64,000 nucleotides of DNA from Actinomyces succiniciruminis (GTDB lineage: Bacteria; Actinomycetota; Actinomycetes; Actinomycetales; Actinomycetaceae), in contig NZ_LK995542.1 of assembly GCF_900002405.1 (NCBI RefSeq), positions 148,449 through 212,448 on the forward strand. Reading direction: 5' to 3'. A model generated the notes under the pieces. It was not told where the DNA came from and made no database searches. It was given only the letters and a program-made list of their open reading frames with translations. Both the position numbers and the translations under genes were made by a program. Positions 7,372 to 16,267 of this stretch are shown here, in pieces. Every line of letters starts with the position of its first letter. The first letter of the stretch is position 1.

Positions 7372-7616
7372 TCAGGCGGCTTGGATGGGCCTGATGGCAT
7401 CGAGCTCAGCGGCGATGCGCCCCTCCGCCAACTCCAGTTCCTAGCGCGACTGCAGGTTGAGCCAGAACTGCGGCTCACGCCGAAGTAACGCCCCAGGCGC
7501 AGCGCCGTGTCCCCAGTAATCGCCCGCTTGCCATGCACGATCTCGTTGATACGACGCGGAGGCACACCGATCGACACCGCGAGCGTGTGCTGCGTGATGC
7601 CGAAGGGACGAATTCG
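7372..7616 (-). pseudogene. higA: HigA-type antitoxin pseudogene
   Basis: Minus-strand translation gives PFGITQHTLAVSIGVPPRRI, then NEIVHGKRAITGDTALRL, then GRYFGVS. This is the helix-turn-helix core of HigA antitoxins. After FGVS the frame shifts by one, and the rest continues in the next frame as PQFWLNLQSR, an in-frame TAG, then ELELAEGRIAAELDAIRPIQ before the stop at 7372-7374. The N-terminal 15-20 residues are missing because the sequence runs directly into the displaced end of ychF. No higB toxin is present. The gene carries at least two inactivating changes. Confidence 0.82.
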
Positions 7617-7664
7617 TCACACGTTAAACCGGAACTCGACGATGTCCCGGAGATCATATTTCAC
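7617..7664 (-). pseudogene. ychF: Displaced native 3' end of ychF
   Basis: The minus strand reads GTG at 7664 then KYDLRDIVEFRFNV and a TGA stop at 7619-7617. YchF/OLA1-type GTPases end in the conserved tail DGDVV-FRFNV, whereas the complete ychF upstream now ends in [13 protein letters not shown]. The fragment therefore carries the original last codons of ychF, separated from the gene by the insertion at 7641-10389. It keeps a strong ribosome site (GAGGAGG) but could only make a 15-residue peptide. Confidence 0.8.
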
Positions 7665-10389
7665 CTCCTCAGCTGGCACACCTCCCCTTTCAGGGCCGTT
7701 GAAGCCTCACTGCCTGCCCCTAGAAGGAGCCGAGGCTCGAATCAGAACCCGTAGAGATGCTGACGGGCATCAAAGGCAGCAGGGCCACCCTCGAGGATGT
7801 CCTCCACTAGGGCACGCACAGCACGGTCATCGAGAGAGCCAACTCCAGCCTCAGTCGGTCGTCCGCGGTTCCCATCGCTCTCGAGAGCCACAATCAGCTC
7901 AGCATCGCCAAGCACCGGCACATTTGCATTATGGGTGCTAGCGATGATCTGCCGCTTACCCTTCAGCTCTCGTAGATGTCGGACCACTCCGCTGTAGATG
8001 AAGCTGTTGTCAAGGTCGTCTTCCGGCTGGTCGATGATCAGTGGTGCATCCGAGGCTTCAAGCAGCAGGAGTAGTAGAGCCGTGGCCCGCTGCCCCTTGG
8101 AAAGTTGCCCTAAACTCCGAAGACCCTGCGCTCCGTCAAGCTTGAGAAGCACTTCGACTGCGAGGCCTACAGTCAGCTCCTCCAGTTCGCGTGCCAATTC
8201 CTCACCTGCTTGGATCAGATTCGATGCCTGTGATCCGGTAATCCCCAACTCGGCGAGTGCTCCATTGCCAGCCCTTATCGCCTGCGCAAGCCGCTGCGGA
8301 GAGAACGCTTGATCATTCACGGCAGCGAGGATCTTAGTCCTTTGACCAGTGACCTTCTCTTTGATCGCGTTGATTACATTGGAGCGGTCCGTGGCCGGTA
8401 TAGGCCTAACCACCACAACTCCATCAGTCGACTCGTTCGCTGACCTGATCGCTTTATGCAGGCGCTCGGTCGCGGCCGTCTCATGGGCACGGAGTTCGTC
8501 AAGCATGCCACTGCGCGCTTTGAGCAATTCCTTAATCGCCTTGGCGTTTGCATTCAGGCGCGGTTCTGCGGCATTAATCGATGCCAGCCTCTTCTTGGCA
8601 GCGATGTACGTACCGGGGTCGAGCCCCTCTTCGGCGAGCTCTCTGAGTACCTCTCCGTAACCTTCCCTCTCACCGCTGGTGGCGTCTGTCCAATCAGCCT
8701 GTGCCGCACTGATCTCACTCTTCGCCACCTCGATCGCTTTGGCTGCCTGCTCGCCAAGCCCCTCCAGCACTTGACGCAGTCCATCTAGCGCCGCCGTCAC
8801 ACGAGACAGCCGCTCCATCTGCGGCGAACCATCAATATCGTCGATCGTCGCAGCGAGATTCGTCAGAGATGCTGACTGTCGAAACTGGTCCAGTGTGGTC
8901 CTTGCCGCACCTACCCGCGACGATCCTTCCTCGAATACAGCTTCATCCTGGACGAGCCGCTCGTGCCCCCGAAGCTTGCCGGGCACGTCGGTGTCCTTAT
9001 ACCGATCGAGCTTCTCTTCAAGTCGGTCAGCCTGCGCTTGCTCCTCTTCGAGCTGAGTCCTGCGTTCCTCTTCTCGCCTCAAGTCTTCCCGATTCACCCG
9101 TAGCCGCTCGCGGACATCCACCAGTGCTGGATCTTCGCCTTCAGAGCCGTCAAAGCGCCTGATGAGTTCGGCGATGCTGTCCGAGTCACCGGAAAGCTCC
9201 GCAAGCTCGTGCTGACCGAATACCTCGACAGGCCCAACTGCATCTTCGGGAGTGAGCTTGGTTCGGACGCCCGCAGAGTCGAACACAATGGGGGGATGTG
9301 GCACCTCGCGCTGAATGGTGTAGGTCTGGATAATGGGAGAAACGCTCTCAACCACAACCCGTACGATCGTGCCCACATTCAGCACCTGGTCCACAATCGC
9401 CTTGTGGTCTTTGGCCATCTGAGCCGAAATCGGCTGGATGTCGAGCGCATAGCGGATACTCTCGATCACGGTCGACTTTCCAGCGCCCCTTCCACCGATG
9501 AGCGCTGTCAGGTCAGATGAGATCGGCACGGTTACCCCGTCGAGGTATCCCCCGGTCCAAGACACACTCTTGATGCGGGGCCTCGGCTTCGACTGCGGGT
9601 CATTAAGGGACACTCTCGTCTCTGGTGTCCTCACTGCAAGTTTCAAGCTCTCAAGCGAGCGCGAGCTGACCTTGAACCATGTGCTTGCACCGGGCTGACA
9701 CATCTGACGAGGACCCATAACGTCGTCGGCGTGGATCACTGCCAGAGGGTGAACACGCTCGAAGATCCCGCTCCCGTTGACAACCGACTCCTGATCCTTG
9801 GCTGGTTCGGCATTTGGCGACACGCCAATGGCATGAAGATCCTCGTGGAGAATCATCGTCGCAAGCGGCTGGCCCGAGCGTGTCGTCAACAGCCCGGCAG
9901 GCTTCACATTCACGTGGGCGGGAACAGGCAACGCTCCAGCAGCGGTCATCTGCTCCATGATCTTCGCGTAGGGTTCGCCAGTAGTCCCATTGTCGCACCC
10001 GGGGGTGGCTCCGCACCGACCGATGGCAGCATTGATCGTCGCAATGGGAGTCCCAGACTCAAAGATGACCAGGATGTGGATCCCCTCCGACGAGTTCGCC
10101 TCGAACCCTGGAAATGCGACGATTCCACGGGACTCAGCGGCAGCGATAAGGCCTGCTGCCGAGTCGACGCGCCAGTGGTCAGTCACAGCGATCATGCTGA
10201 TGCCCATCTTCTGGCACGCGTCTAAGAGCGCGAAGTTGTAGGCGGCCTCATCGCTGAAGAACGCCTTCGGCGCGTTGCGCCCCTCGTAGGTGAAGGGGTT
10301 GACCTGCAACGCAGCCCGGATCCAGTGCGCCCCCGCGTCGGTGTTGATCATCTCTTACCTCCAGACGTAAGTCCTGTACGGAACTCGAC
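7641..10389 (-). mobile_element. Single-gene insertion in the 3' end of ychF
   Basis: An 11-bp direct repeat, GTCGAGTTCCG on the minus strand, occurs at 10389-10379 inside the last codons of ychF and again at 7640-7630 inside the displaced ychF tail. Flanking bases extend the likeness (GACGTG versus GACATC). The 2.75 kb between holds only the PHP-ATPase gene, which by eye is less GC-rich than its surroundings. No integrase is present. The left end supplies ychF with nine new C-terminal residues and provides the ribosome site and overlapping start of the cargo gene, so the insert uses ychF transcription. Confidence 0.7.
7742..10351 (-). CDS. PHP-domain / SMC-like ATPase (TrlF type), probable defence protein
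   Basis: The product is 869 residues. Residues 1-250 form a PHP-type phosphoesterase region: AVTDHW (His59), PGFEAN (Glu84), GIHIL (His92) and PAHVN (His146). The expected first motif, an H-x-H pair, reads ALQVNPF (Gln16, Asn18). Residues 280-869 form a RecN/SMC-like ATPase: Walker A GGRGAGKST (286-294), a long charged coiled coil (about 400-680), signature LSKGQRA (750-756), Walker B PLIIDQPEDD (770-779) and H-loop STHN (805-808). Similar proteins are called TrlF and are found in accessory regions. ATG overlaps the ychF TGA, with GGAGG just upstream. A defence role is inference. Confidence 0.8.
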   Translation of the reverse strand: MINTDAGAHWIRAALQVNPFTYEGRNAPKAFFSDEAAYNFALLDACQKMGISMIAVTDHWRVDSAAGLIAAAESRGIVAFPGFEANSSEGIHILVIFESGTPIATINAAIGRCGATPGCDNGTTGEPYAKIMEQMTAAGALPVPAHVNVKPAGLLTTRSGQPLATMILHEDLHAIGVSPNAEPAKDQESVVNGSGIFERVHPLAVIHADDVMGPRQMCQPGASTWFKVSSRSLESLKLAVRTPETRVSLNDPQSKPRPRIKSVSWTGGYLDGVTVPISSDLTALIGGRGAGKSTVIESIRYALDIQPISAQMAKDHKAIVDQVLNVGTIVRVVVESVSPIIQTYTIQREVPHPPIVFDSAGVRTKLTPEDAVGPVEVFGQHELAELSGDSDSIAELIRRFDGSEGEDPALVDVRERLRVNREDLRREEERRTQLEEEQAQADRLEEKLDRYKDTDVPGKLRGHERLVQDEAVFEEGSSRVGAARTTLDQFRQSASLTNLAATIDDIDGSPQMERLSRVTAALDGLRQVLEGLGEQAAKAIEVAKSEISAAQADWTDATSGEREGYGEVLRELAEEGLDPGTYIAAKKRLASINAAEPRLNANAKAIKELLKARSGMLDELRAHETAATERLHKAIRSANESTDGVVVVRPIPATDRSNVINAIKEKVTGQRTKILAAVNDQAFSPQRLAQAIRAGNGALAELGITGSQASNLIQAGEELARELEELTVGLAVEVLLKLDGAQGLRSLGQLSKGQRATALLLLLLEASDAPLIIDQPEDDLDNSFIYSGVVRHLRELKGKRQIIASTHNANVPVLGDAELIVALESDGNRGRPTEAGVGSLDDRAVRALVEDILEGGPAAFDARQHLYGF

Positions 10390-11451
10390 CACGTCGCCGT
10401 CGGCCATGACGTAGTCCTTGCCCTCCATGCGGACCTTGCCGTGGGCGCGGACCTCGGCCATCGAGCCGTACTCCATGAGGTCGTCGTAGGAGACGATCTC
10501 CGCCTTGATGAAGCCCTTCTCGAAGTCGGTGTGGATCACGCCCGCGGCCTGCGGGGCGGTCCAGCCCTTGTGGATGGTCCAGGCGCGAGACTCCTTCTCC
10601 CCCGCCGTCAGGAAGGTCTGCAGACCGAGCGTGTCGAAGCCGACCCGCGCCAGCTTGTCCAGACCGGACTCGTCCTGGCCGTTCTCGTGCAGCATCTCGG
10701 CGGCTTCGTCGGGCTCCAGCTCCACCAGCTCGGCCTCGAACTGGGCATCCAGGAACACGGCCTCCGCCGGGGCCACCAGGGCACCGAGCTCCTGCTGCCG
10801 GGCGGCGTCGTGCATGCCGGCGTCGTCCAGGTTGAACACGTAGATGAAGGGCTTGGTGGTCATCAGCTGGAACTCGCGCAGGATCTCCTCATCCAGCGCC
10901 TTGCCCGCCGCGGCGGCCGACAGCAGCTCGCCCGCCTCCAGCACCTTCAGCGCGGCCCGCGCCACCTCCAGCACGGCGGCGTCGGTCTTCTTGCCGCGCA
11001 CCTCCTTCTCCAGGCGCGGGATCGTCTTCTCCATGGTCTGGATGTCGGCCAGGATCAGCTCGGTGGTGATGGTCTCAATGTCCGAGGCGGGCTCCACCTT
11101 CCCGGCGACGTGGACCACGTCGGGGTCGTCGAAGGCGCGGGTGACGATGCAGATGGCGTCGGCCTCACGGATGTTGGCGAGGAACTGATTGCCCAGTCCC
11201 TCCCCCTCGCTGGCGCCGCGCACGATCCCGGCGATGTCGACGAAGGAGACGGTGGCGGGCACGATCTTCTGGGAGTGGAACATCTTGGCCAGCGCGTCCA
11301 GCCGCGCATCCGGCAGGGGCACCACACCGACGTTCGGCTCGATCGTGGCGAAGGGGTAGTTCGCCGCGAGAACGGTCGCCCGGGTCAGGGCGTTGAACAG
11401 GGTCGACTTGCCGACGTTGGGCAGTCCAACAATTCCGATAGTGAGTGCCAC
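10348..11451 (-). CDS. ychF: Redox-regulated ribosome-binding ATPase YchF
   Basis: The product is a 367-residue Obg-family protein. [17 protein letters not shown] is the P-loop, [20 protein letters not shown] is switch II with G3, NLDDAG stands at the G4 position (relaxed, as in YchF, which prefers ATP), and a C-terminal TGS-like domain includes [19 protein letters not shown]. YchF binds ribosomes and responds to oxidative stress. The start is GTG at 11451 ([11 protein letters not shown]). The usual terminal tail FRFNV is replaced by [11 protein letters not shown] because of the insertion at 10389. The missing FNV and new basic tail may not destroy activity, since the catalytic domain is intact. 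Confidence 0.95.
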   Translation of the reverse strand: MALTIGIVGLPNVGKSTLFNALTRATVLAANYPFATIEPNVGVVPLPDARLDALAKMFHSQKIVPATVSFVDIAGIVRGASEGEGLGNQFLANIREADAICIVTRAFDDPDVVHVAGKVEPASDIETITTELILADIQTMEKTIPRLEKEVRGKKTDAAVLEVARAALKVLEAGELLSAAAAGKALDEEILREFQLMTTKPFIYVFNLDDAGMHDAARQQELGALVAPAEAVFLDAQFEAELVELEPDEAAEMLHENGQDESGLDKLARVGFDTLGLQTFLTAGEKESRAWTIHKGWTAPQAAGVIHTDFEKGFIKAEIVSYDDLMEYGSMAEVRAHGKVRMEGKDYVMADGDVVEFRTGLTSGGKR

Positions 11452-11520
11452 GGGGCGAGTGTAGCGGCCCGCCGCTAAGCGCCCGGAATTCATGTCGGCG
11501 CCCCGTGTCATGGTGGCCCC

Positions 11521-12804
11521 ATGTCCACAGCGCTTCCCATCCTGCTCCTGCTCATCGGCCTGCTCGTCGGGGCGGTGGCCGGTTACGCCCTGGCGGTGGC
11601 CCGCTCGGCTACCGCCCGTGCCGGCGGTCGCGACGAGGCCGCCGCCCTGCGCGCCGAGGCGGCCCAGTGGCGGGCTCGCGCCGAGGAGTTGACCGCCCGC
11701 ACCGTCGCGGCCGAGGAACGCGCCGAGCGCGACGGCTCCGTGCTGCGCGCCCTCGCGCCGGTCCGCTCCCAGTTGGAGCAGGTCGGCGCCCGGGTCGAGC
11801 GGATGGAGCAGCAGCGCGCTGCCGAGCACGCCACGCTTACCGAACAGCTGCGCGCGGGGGCCGAGTCCGATCGCGAGCTGCGGCGCACGACGACGGCGCT
11901 CGAGGGCGCCCTGCGCTCGCGCTCCTCGCGTGGGCTGTGGGGTGAGGTCGAGCTCGCCCGCGTGCTCGAAGCCTCCGGGATGATGCGGCATATCGACTTC
12001 TCCGAGCAGCGCTCGGTGGCCTCCGTGGTCGGTCGCCGCAGCGGCGCCGGCGGCAGCGGGGGCGCAAGCGGCAAGGCGCGTCCCGACGTCGTCGTGCACC
12101 TGCCCGGCAACGGATTCCTGGCGCTGGACGCCAAGGTGCCGTTGGACTCCTACCTGAAGGCCTGCGCCGTCGGAGCAGATCCCGACGGCGCCACTGCCGA
12201 CGGTGCCGCCGCGCCCGGTGGCCCCACTACCGACGGCGCCCACTGCGGAACCGCCACGCAGGAGCGCCGGGCCCGGCTGCTGGCAGAGCACGCCAAGGCG
12301 CTGCGTGCTCACGTCGACGCCCTGGCCGAGCGTCACTATGCGCGCACGCTCCAGGACTCCCCGGAACTGGTGGTGCTGTTCGTGCCGGCCGAGCCGATCC
12401 TGGCTGCGGCGCTGGAGGCAGATCCCACGCTCATGGAGCATGCACTCGACCACGGGGTCGCCCTGACCACGCCCGCTTCACTGCTGGCGCTACTGCGGAC
12501 CTGCGCGATCGCATGGGCGCGCACCGCCGTGAACGACGACGCACGCGAACTGGTAGAGCTGGGCCGCACACTTTACGAGCGCCTCGGCACGGTCGCCAGA
12601 CACCTCGACACCCTGGGCTCCGCCCTGACGCGCTCCGTGACCGCGTACAACCAGGCGGTCGGGTCCATGGAGTCGCGACTACTGGTCACGGCCCGCTCCT
12701 TCGAGACCCTCGGCGACGACCTGACCACGCCACGGCAGGTTTCCCCGGATAACGCGCAGGTTCGGCGCTTCGCCAGCGCCGAGTTGGCGGCGGCGTCCGA
12801 GTAG
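11521..12804 (+). CDS. rmuC: DNA recombination protein RmuC
   Basis: This 427-residue protein has one N-terminal membrane helix (residues 5-27, LPILLLLIGLLVGAVAGYAL), a coiled-coil segment rich in Ala, Glu and Arg (about 35-130), and the RmuC nuclease-like core: SRGLWGEVELARVLEASGM, DVVVHLPG, FLALDAKVPLDSYLKA and VVLFVPAEPILAAALEADP. RmuC limits recombination at inverted repeats. Between PLDSYLKA and RRARLLAEHAKALR lies a Gly/Ala/Asp-rich insertion of about 30 residues. It diverges from ychF across about 70 bp and stands alone. Confidence 0.92.
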   Translation: MSTALPILLLLIGLLVGAVAGYALAVARSATARAGGRDEAAALRAEAAQWRARAEELTARTVAAEERAERDGSVLRALAPVRSQLEQVGARVERMEQQRAAEHATLTEQLRAGAESDRELRRTTTALEGALRSRSSRGLWGEVELARVLEASGMMRHIDFSEQRSVASVVGRRSGAGGSGGASGKARPDVVVHLPGNGFLALDAKVPLDSYLKACAVGADPDGATADGAAAPGGPTTDGAHCGTATQERRARLLAEHAKALRAHVDALAERHYARTLQDSPELVVLFVPAEPILAAALEADPTLMEHALDHGVALTTPASLLALLRTCAIAWARTAVNDDARELVELGRTLYERLGTVARHLDTLGSALTRSVTAYNQAVGSMESRLLVTARSFETLGDDLTTPRQVSPDNAQVRRFASAELAAASE

Positions 12805-12964
12805 CAGCAGGAGTCCGCAGCACCAACGATTCGCAACGATGGGGTTACATATGCGCTTTCATTCGCATAAACTAGTTGCACACAATATCTCACAGCAACC
12901 TTCCAGGTGCGCCCCCTAGCGTACCTGGTGATCTTTGAATCTACCTTGTGGAGGTTCTTCCTAC

Positions 12965-13636
12965 ATGGCAGCCCCAACCACCAGCAGCCCCCCATCCAGC
13001 GTCAACGCCACTCACGGCGAGGCCGCCTCCGCACACGGTGCGAGCGCGGATGAGGTACTCGACCACCTGGACACCCTCGCCTCCAAGCAGCAGGAGCTGC
13101 AGGACCAGCTCAGCACGCTGCGCGACGAGCGCGACAGCCTCATCCTGCGCGGACTCGCCAATGGCCTGAGTTCCACCGAGTTGGCCGAGACAGCCCACCT
13201 GACCGGGGCGCGCGTACGCGCCATCGCCGATGCCGCGGCGGACTCCTCCGCCCGCGAGCGCATCTCGCGGGCCATGTCCATCCTGGTCGCCCACCGCCCC
13301 CCGATCTGCACCACCTACGGCGCACTCGCAGAAGCCGTGGGCATCGGCTCGGCAAAGGGAGTGGCCTCCTCGCTGGCCACCAACCCCGAGGTCCCGGCCC
13401 GCGCCGGCGCCCGCGTACTCCTGCTGCGCTGGGCGAATCCGGCACTGGGCGGCTACGTCATTCCCAGCGAGGAACCCTCATGGCAGACCCAGGGGGACGA
13501 CACCGCCTCGCGCCTGGACTGTCTTCAGGCCGAGCACCTGGTGGTGCAGGTTGACGCCCCGAGCGGTCCGGTGTGGGTAGTCCCCTTCGATCGGGTCGTG
13601 GCCGACGCCGATACCCTGGCAGGCATAATCGGCTGA
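12965..13636 (+). CDS. Uncharacterised protein with coiled coil and alkyltransferase-like winged helix
   Basis: This 223-residue protein begins MAAPTTSSPPSS and has a Ser/Ala-rich N-terminus. A heptad-like helix follows (about 38-65, LDTLASKQQELQDQLSTL), then a helix-turn-helix-like stretch (LANGLSSTELAETAHLTG). A C-terminal part reads TYGALAEAVGIGSAKGVASS, LATNP and LGGYVIPSE, recalling the DNA-binding half of O6-alkylguanine transferases. The PCHR active site is absent, so it cannot be a transferase; a binding protein is possible. GGAGG lies 12 bases before ATG 12965. Function is unknown. Confidence 0.6.
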   Translation: MAAPTTSSPPSSVNATHGEAASAHGASADEVLDHLDTLASKQQELQDQLSTLRDERDSLILRGLANGLSSTELAETAHLTGARVRAIADAAADSSARERISRAMSILVAHRPPICTTYGALAEAVGIGSAKGVASSLATNPEVPARAGARVLLLRWANPALGGYVIPSEEPSWQTQGDDTASRLDCLQAEHLVVQVDAPSGPVWVVPFDRVVADADTLAGIIG

Positions 13637-13679
13637 GCCTCGCGCCCTGCCGCGAGTCCCGATCCGCCTATCAGACAGC

Positions 13680-13721
13680 GAGCTGTCGGCCGCGCACCAA
13701 CCGGTGCGCGGCCGACAGCTC
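13680..13721. terminator. Strong bidirectional hairpin terminator
   Basis: A perfect 19-bp stem (arms 13680-13698 and 13703-13721, GAGCTGTCGGCCGCGCACC with its complement) closes on the loop AACC. It lies between the end of the convergent gene at 13636 and the ispH stop at 13720-13722, which it overlaps. There is no clear T-run, as is usual in high-GC actinobacteria. Confidence 0.75.
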
Positions 13722-14766
13722 AGCGGGTGTGGTCGTGCGCCGGGCGGTCGCGCTCCGGGGCGCGGCCGCCAGCGGCGGCCTTGAGGTCGGCGCGCAGGTT
13801 CTTCGGCAGGGAGAAGGCAATCTTCTCCGTCGCGGTACGCACCTGCTCAACGTCGGTGAATCCCAGTTCCCCCAGTCGCTCGATCACCTCGCGCACCAGT
13901 ATCTCCGGCACCGAGGCCCCGGAGGTCAAGCCCACGGTGTTCGCGCCGTCGAACCAGGAGGGATCCAACTCGCGGGCGTAGTCGACCCGGTGGGCGGCGG
14001 GCGCGCCGGCCTCCAGGGCGACCTCCTTCAGCCGCACGGAGTTGGAGGAGTTGCCGGAGCCGACCACAATCATCACGTCCACCTGCGAGGCGATGCTCTT
14101 AACGGCCCCCTGCCGGTTCTGAGTGGCGTAGCAGATGTCGTCACCGGGCGGGTCGCTCAGGCCCGGGAAACGCTCCCGCAGGCGCCGCACCGTCTCCATG
14201 GTCTCGTCCACGGACAGGGTGGTCTGGCTGATCCACACCACCTTGCTCGGGTCGCGCACCTGCACCGAGTCGACCTCGTCGGGACCGTTGACCACCTGAA
14301 TGTGGTCGGGCGCCTCCCCCTGGGTCCCCTCGACCTCCTCGTGGCCCGAGTGACCGACCAGGATGATGTCGTAGTCGTCCTTGGCGAAACGAATCGCCTG
14401 CTTGTGTACCTTCGTCACCAGCGGGCAGGTCGCGTCGATCGTCTGCAGGTGGCGGGCGGCCGCCTGCGCGTGCACGGCCGGGGACACGCCGTGGGCGGAG
14501 AAGACCACGCGCGCCCCCTCGGGCACCTGATCGGTCTCCGAGACGAACACCGCGCCCCGCTTCGAGAGCGCCTCCACCACGTACTTGTTGTGCACGATCT
14601 CCTTGCGCACGTATATCGGCGCCCCATAGAGGGCCAGGGCCTGTTCCACGGCGTCGACGGCGCGATCCACGCCGGCGCAGTAGCCGCGCGGGGAGGCCAG
14701 CAGGATGCGCTTTCCGGGCCTGCCGGCGGTATCCGGCGCACCCGCAGCAGCTTGAGCAATCGTCAC
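13720..14766 (-). CDS. ispH: 4-hydroxy-3-methylbut-2-enyl diphosphate reductase
   Basis: This is the last enzyme of the MEP isoprenoid pathway, making IPP and DMAPP. The 348-residue protein has the three iron-sulfur ligands Cys30 ([12 protein letters not shown]), Cys114 ([11 protein letters not shown]) and Cys212 ([11 protein letters not shown]), plus the substrate-binding [12 protein letters not shown] and [10 protein letters not shown]. The C-terminal 30 residues are hydrophilic, a common extension in actinobacteria. GTG at 14766 is the start, since the sequence upstream is not conserved and runs into the divergent promoter region. In the same window uppS uses the pathway's product. Confidence 0.96.
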   Translation of the reverse strand: MTIAQAAAGAPDTAGRPGKRILLASPRGYCAGVDRAVDAVEQALALYGAPIYVRKEIVHNKYVVEALSKRGAVFVSETDQVPEGARVVFSAHGVSPAVHAQAAARHLQTIDATCPLVTKVHKQAIRFAKDDYDIILVGHSGHEEVEGTQGEAPDHIQVVNGPDEVDSVQVRDPSKVVWISQTTLSVDETMETVRRLRERFPGLSDPPGDDICYATQNRQGAVKSIASQVDVMIVVGSGNSSNSVRLKEVALEAGAPAAHRVDYARELDPSWFDGANTVGLTSGASVPEILVREVIERLGELGFTDVEQVRTATEKIAFSLPKNLRADLKAAAGGRAPERDRPAHDHTR

Positions 14767-14770
14767 GCTC

Positions 14771-14833
14771 CCACTGTGCCACACCACCCGGTCGGACGGA
14801 CACGCCCCGGCGGCGTTTAACGTGGCACAGTGG
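14771..14833. promoter_or_regulatory. Mirror-image start regions of ispH and xseA (likely leaderless promoters)
   Basis: The 11-mer TGGCACAGTGG occurs on the plus strand at 14823-14833 and, inverted, at 14771-14781. Each copy is followed by AGC-rich bases and a GTGAC codon context: GTG at 14766 for ispH, and GTG at 14830 or 14839 for xseA. CACAGT sits six to eight bases from the start codon, where the -10 of a leaderless actinobacterial transcript would lie. By analogy xseA may really begin at 14839. Confidence 0.4.
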
Positions 14834-16197
14834 AGCACGTGACCGACTCCTCGCCCCGCCGCACACCTTCGCCGCCCGCGCAGGCGCCCCTGAACCCGCC
14901 CGCCGCCCAGCCCGCTGGTCCCGGCACGAGCCGACCCCTGGCTCGTCTGGCGCGTGAGACCACCCCGGAGAACCCCTGGCCGTTGCGGCTGCTGTCCACC
15001 AAGATCGACGAGTACGTCAACAAGATGACCTTCGTGTGGGTGGAGGGGCAGATCGTCCAGTTCAACCGGCGCCCCGGCTCGGGCATGCAGTACCTGACCC
15101 TGCGCGACGCCGACGCCGACATGTCCATGTCCGTGTCCGTGTTCACCCGGGAGCTGACCGCCATCGAGCGGGCCACCGGCGTGCAGGTGACCGAGGGGGC
15201 CCGCGTCGTCGTCCACGCCAAGCCGCGCTTCTGGACCAAGCGCGGCAGCCTGGAGTTGCGCGCCGACGACATCCGCCCGGTCGGTATCGGCGACCTGCTT
15301 GCCCGCATCGAGCAGCTGCGCCGGATCCTGGCGGCCGAGGGCCTGTTCGACGCCGAGCGCAAGCACCCACTGCCCTTCCTGCCCCGCAAGGTCGGACTGG
15401 TTTGCGGCCGCAACGCCAAGGCCAAGGACGACGTCGTCGTCAACGCCCGCCTGCGCTGGCCCGGCCTGCCCTTCGAGATCCGTGAGGTCGCCGTGCAGGG
15501 GGCGCAGGCGGTGCGGGAGGTCACCGCCGCCATCCGGGAGCTCGACGCCGACCCGAGCGTGGACGTGATCGTAGTGGCGCGCGGGGGTGGGGCCGTAGAG
15601 GACCTGCTGCCATTCTCCGACGAGGGGCTAGTGCGGGCCGCGGCCGCCGCCCGCACCCCGATCGTCTCCGCGATCGGGCACGAGACCGACTGCCCGCTGC
15701 TGGACCTTGTCGCCGACTACCGGGCATCCACCCCCACGGATGCGGCCCGTCGCATTGTGCCGGATCTGGCCGAGGAGACCATGGGCTTGGACCAGGCCCG
15801 TGAGCGCATGCGCACGGTGCTGCGCTCCCGCCTGGACGCCGAGCAGCGCGGCCTGGACCAGGTGCTGGCCCGGCCGGTGATGGCCGATCCGACACTCATC
15901 GTGCGCGACCGGGTTGCCGAGCTGGAGCAGGCCCGCGAGCGCATGCGCCGCGCGCTGTCCGCCACGTTGTCCCTGGCCGACGCCGATCTGCGCGCCGATC
16001 ACGCCCGCCTGCGGGCCCTGTCCCCCCAGGGTGTGCTCGACCGGGGCTACGCGATCCTGCGCAGCCCGGGCGGCGGCATCATCACCTCCGCCCAGCAGTT
16101 GAAGAAGGGCGATCTGATCGAGGGTGTGCTGGCCTCGGGCCGCCTGGTGGCGCAGGTTGTGGGCACCACCAAGCCCGCCTCCAACGCACCCGAATAA
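14830..16197 (+). CDS. xseA: Exodeoxyribonuclease VII large subunit
   Basis: The 455-residue product has a Pro-rich N-terminal tail (about 1-35). An OB-fold domain follows ([35 protein letters not shown]), then the nuclease core [40 protein letters not shown] and [13 protein letters not shown]. Arg/Glu/Ala-rich coiled coils come next and then the C-terminal [14 protein letters not shown]. With several XseB copies it degrades single-stranded DNA. The partner xseB is 1.3 kb downstream, separated by a regulator on the other strand. Confidence 0.95.
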   Translation: MEHVTDSSPRRTPSPPAQAPLNPPAAQPAGPGTSRPLARLARETTPENPWPLRLLSTKIDEYVNKMTFVWVEGQIVQFNRRPGSGMQYLTLRDADADMSMSVSVFTRELTAIERATGVQVTEGARVVVHAKPRFWTKRGSLELRADDIRPVGIGDLLARIEQLRRILAAEGLFDAERKHPLPFLPRKVGLVCGRNAKAKDDVVVNARLRWPGLPFEIREVAVQGAQAVREVTAAIRELDADPSVDVIVVARGGGAVEDLLPFSDEGLVRAAAAARTPIVSAIGHETDCPLLDLVADYRASTPTDAARRIVPDLAEETMGLDQARERMRTVLRSRLDAEQRGLDQVLARPVMADPTLIVRDRVAELEQARERMRRALSATLSLADADLRADHARLRALSPQGVLDRGYAILRSPGGGIITSAQQLKKGDLIEGVLASGRLVAQVVGTTKPASNAPE

Positions 16198-16267
16198 CGA
16201 AACGCCGCCCCGCGCCGGGTCGGACTACACCCACCTGCGCCGAGCCCGACCCTGCCGAGTGCCAGGT

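Noticed and set aside
7690-7745. tRNA-like attachment site next to the ATPase (GATTCGAGCCTCGGCTCC-like, minus strand)
   Set aside because: No cloverleaf can be formed around it; the junction is explained by the ychF direct repeat.
12844-12880. Promoter (GTTACA, 18 bp, TAAACT) before the gene at 12965
   Set aside because: The -35 match is poor and the distance to the start is long; too weak to list.
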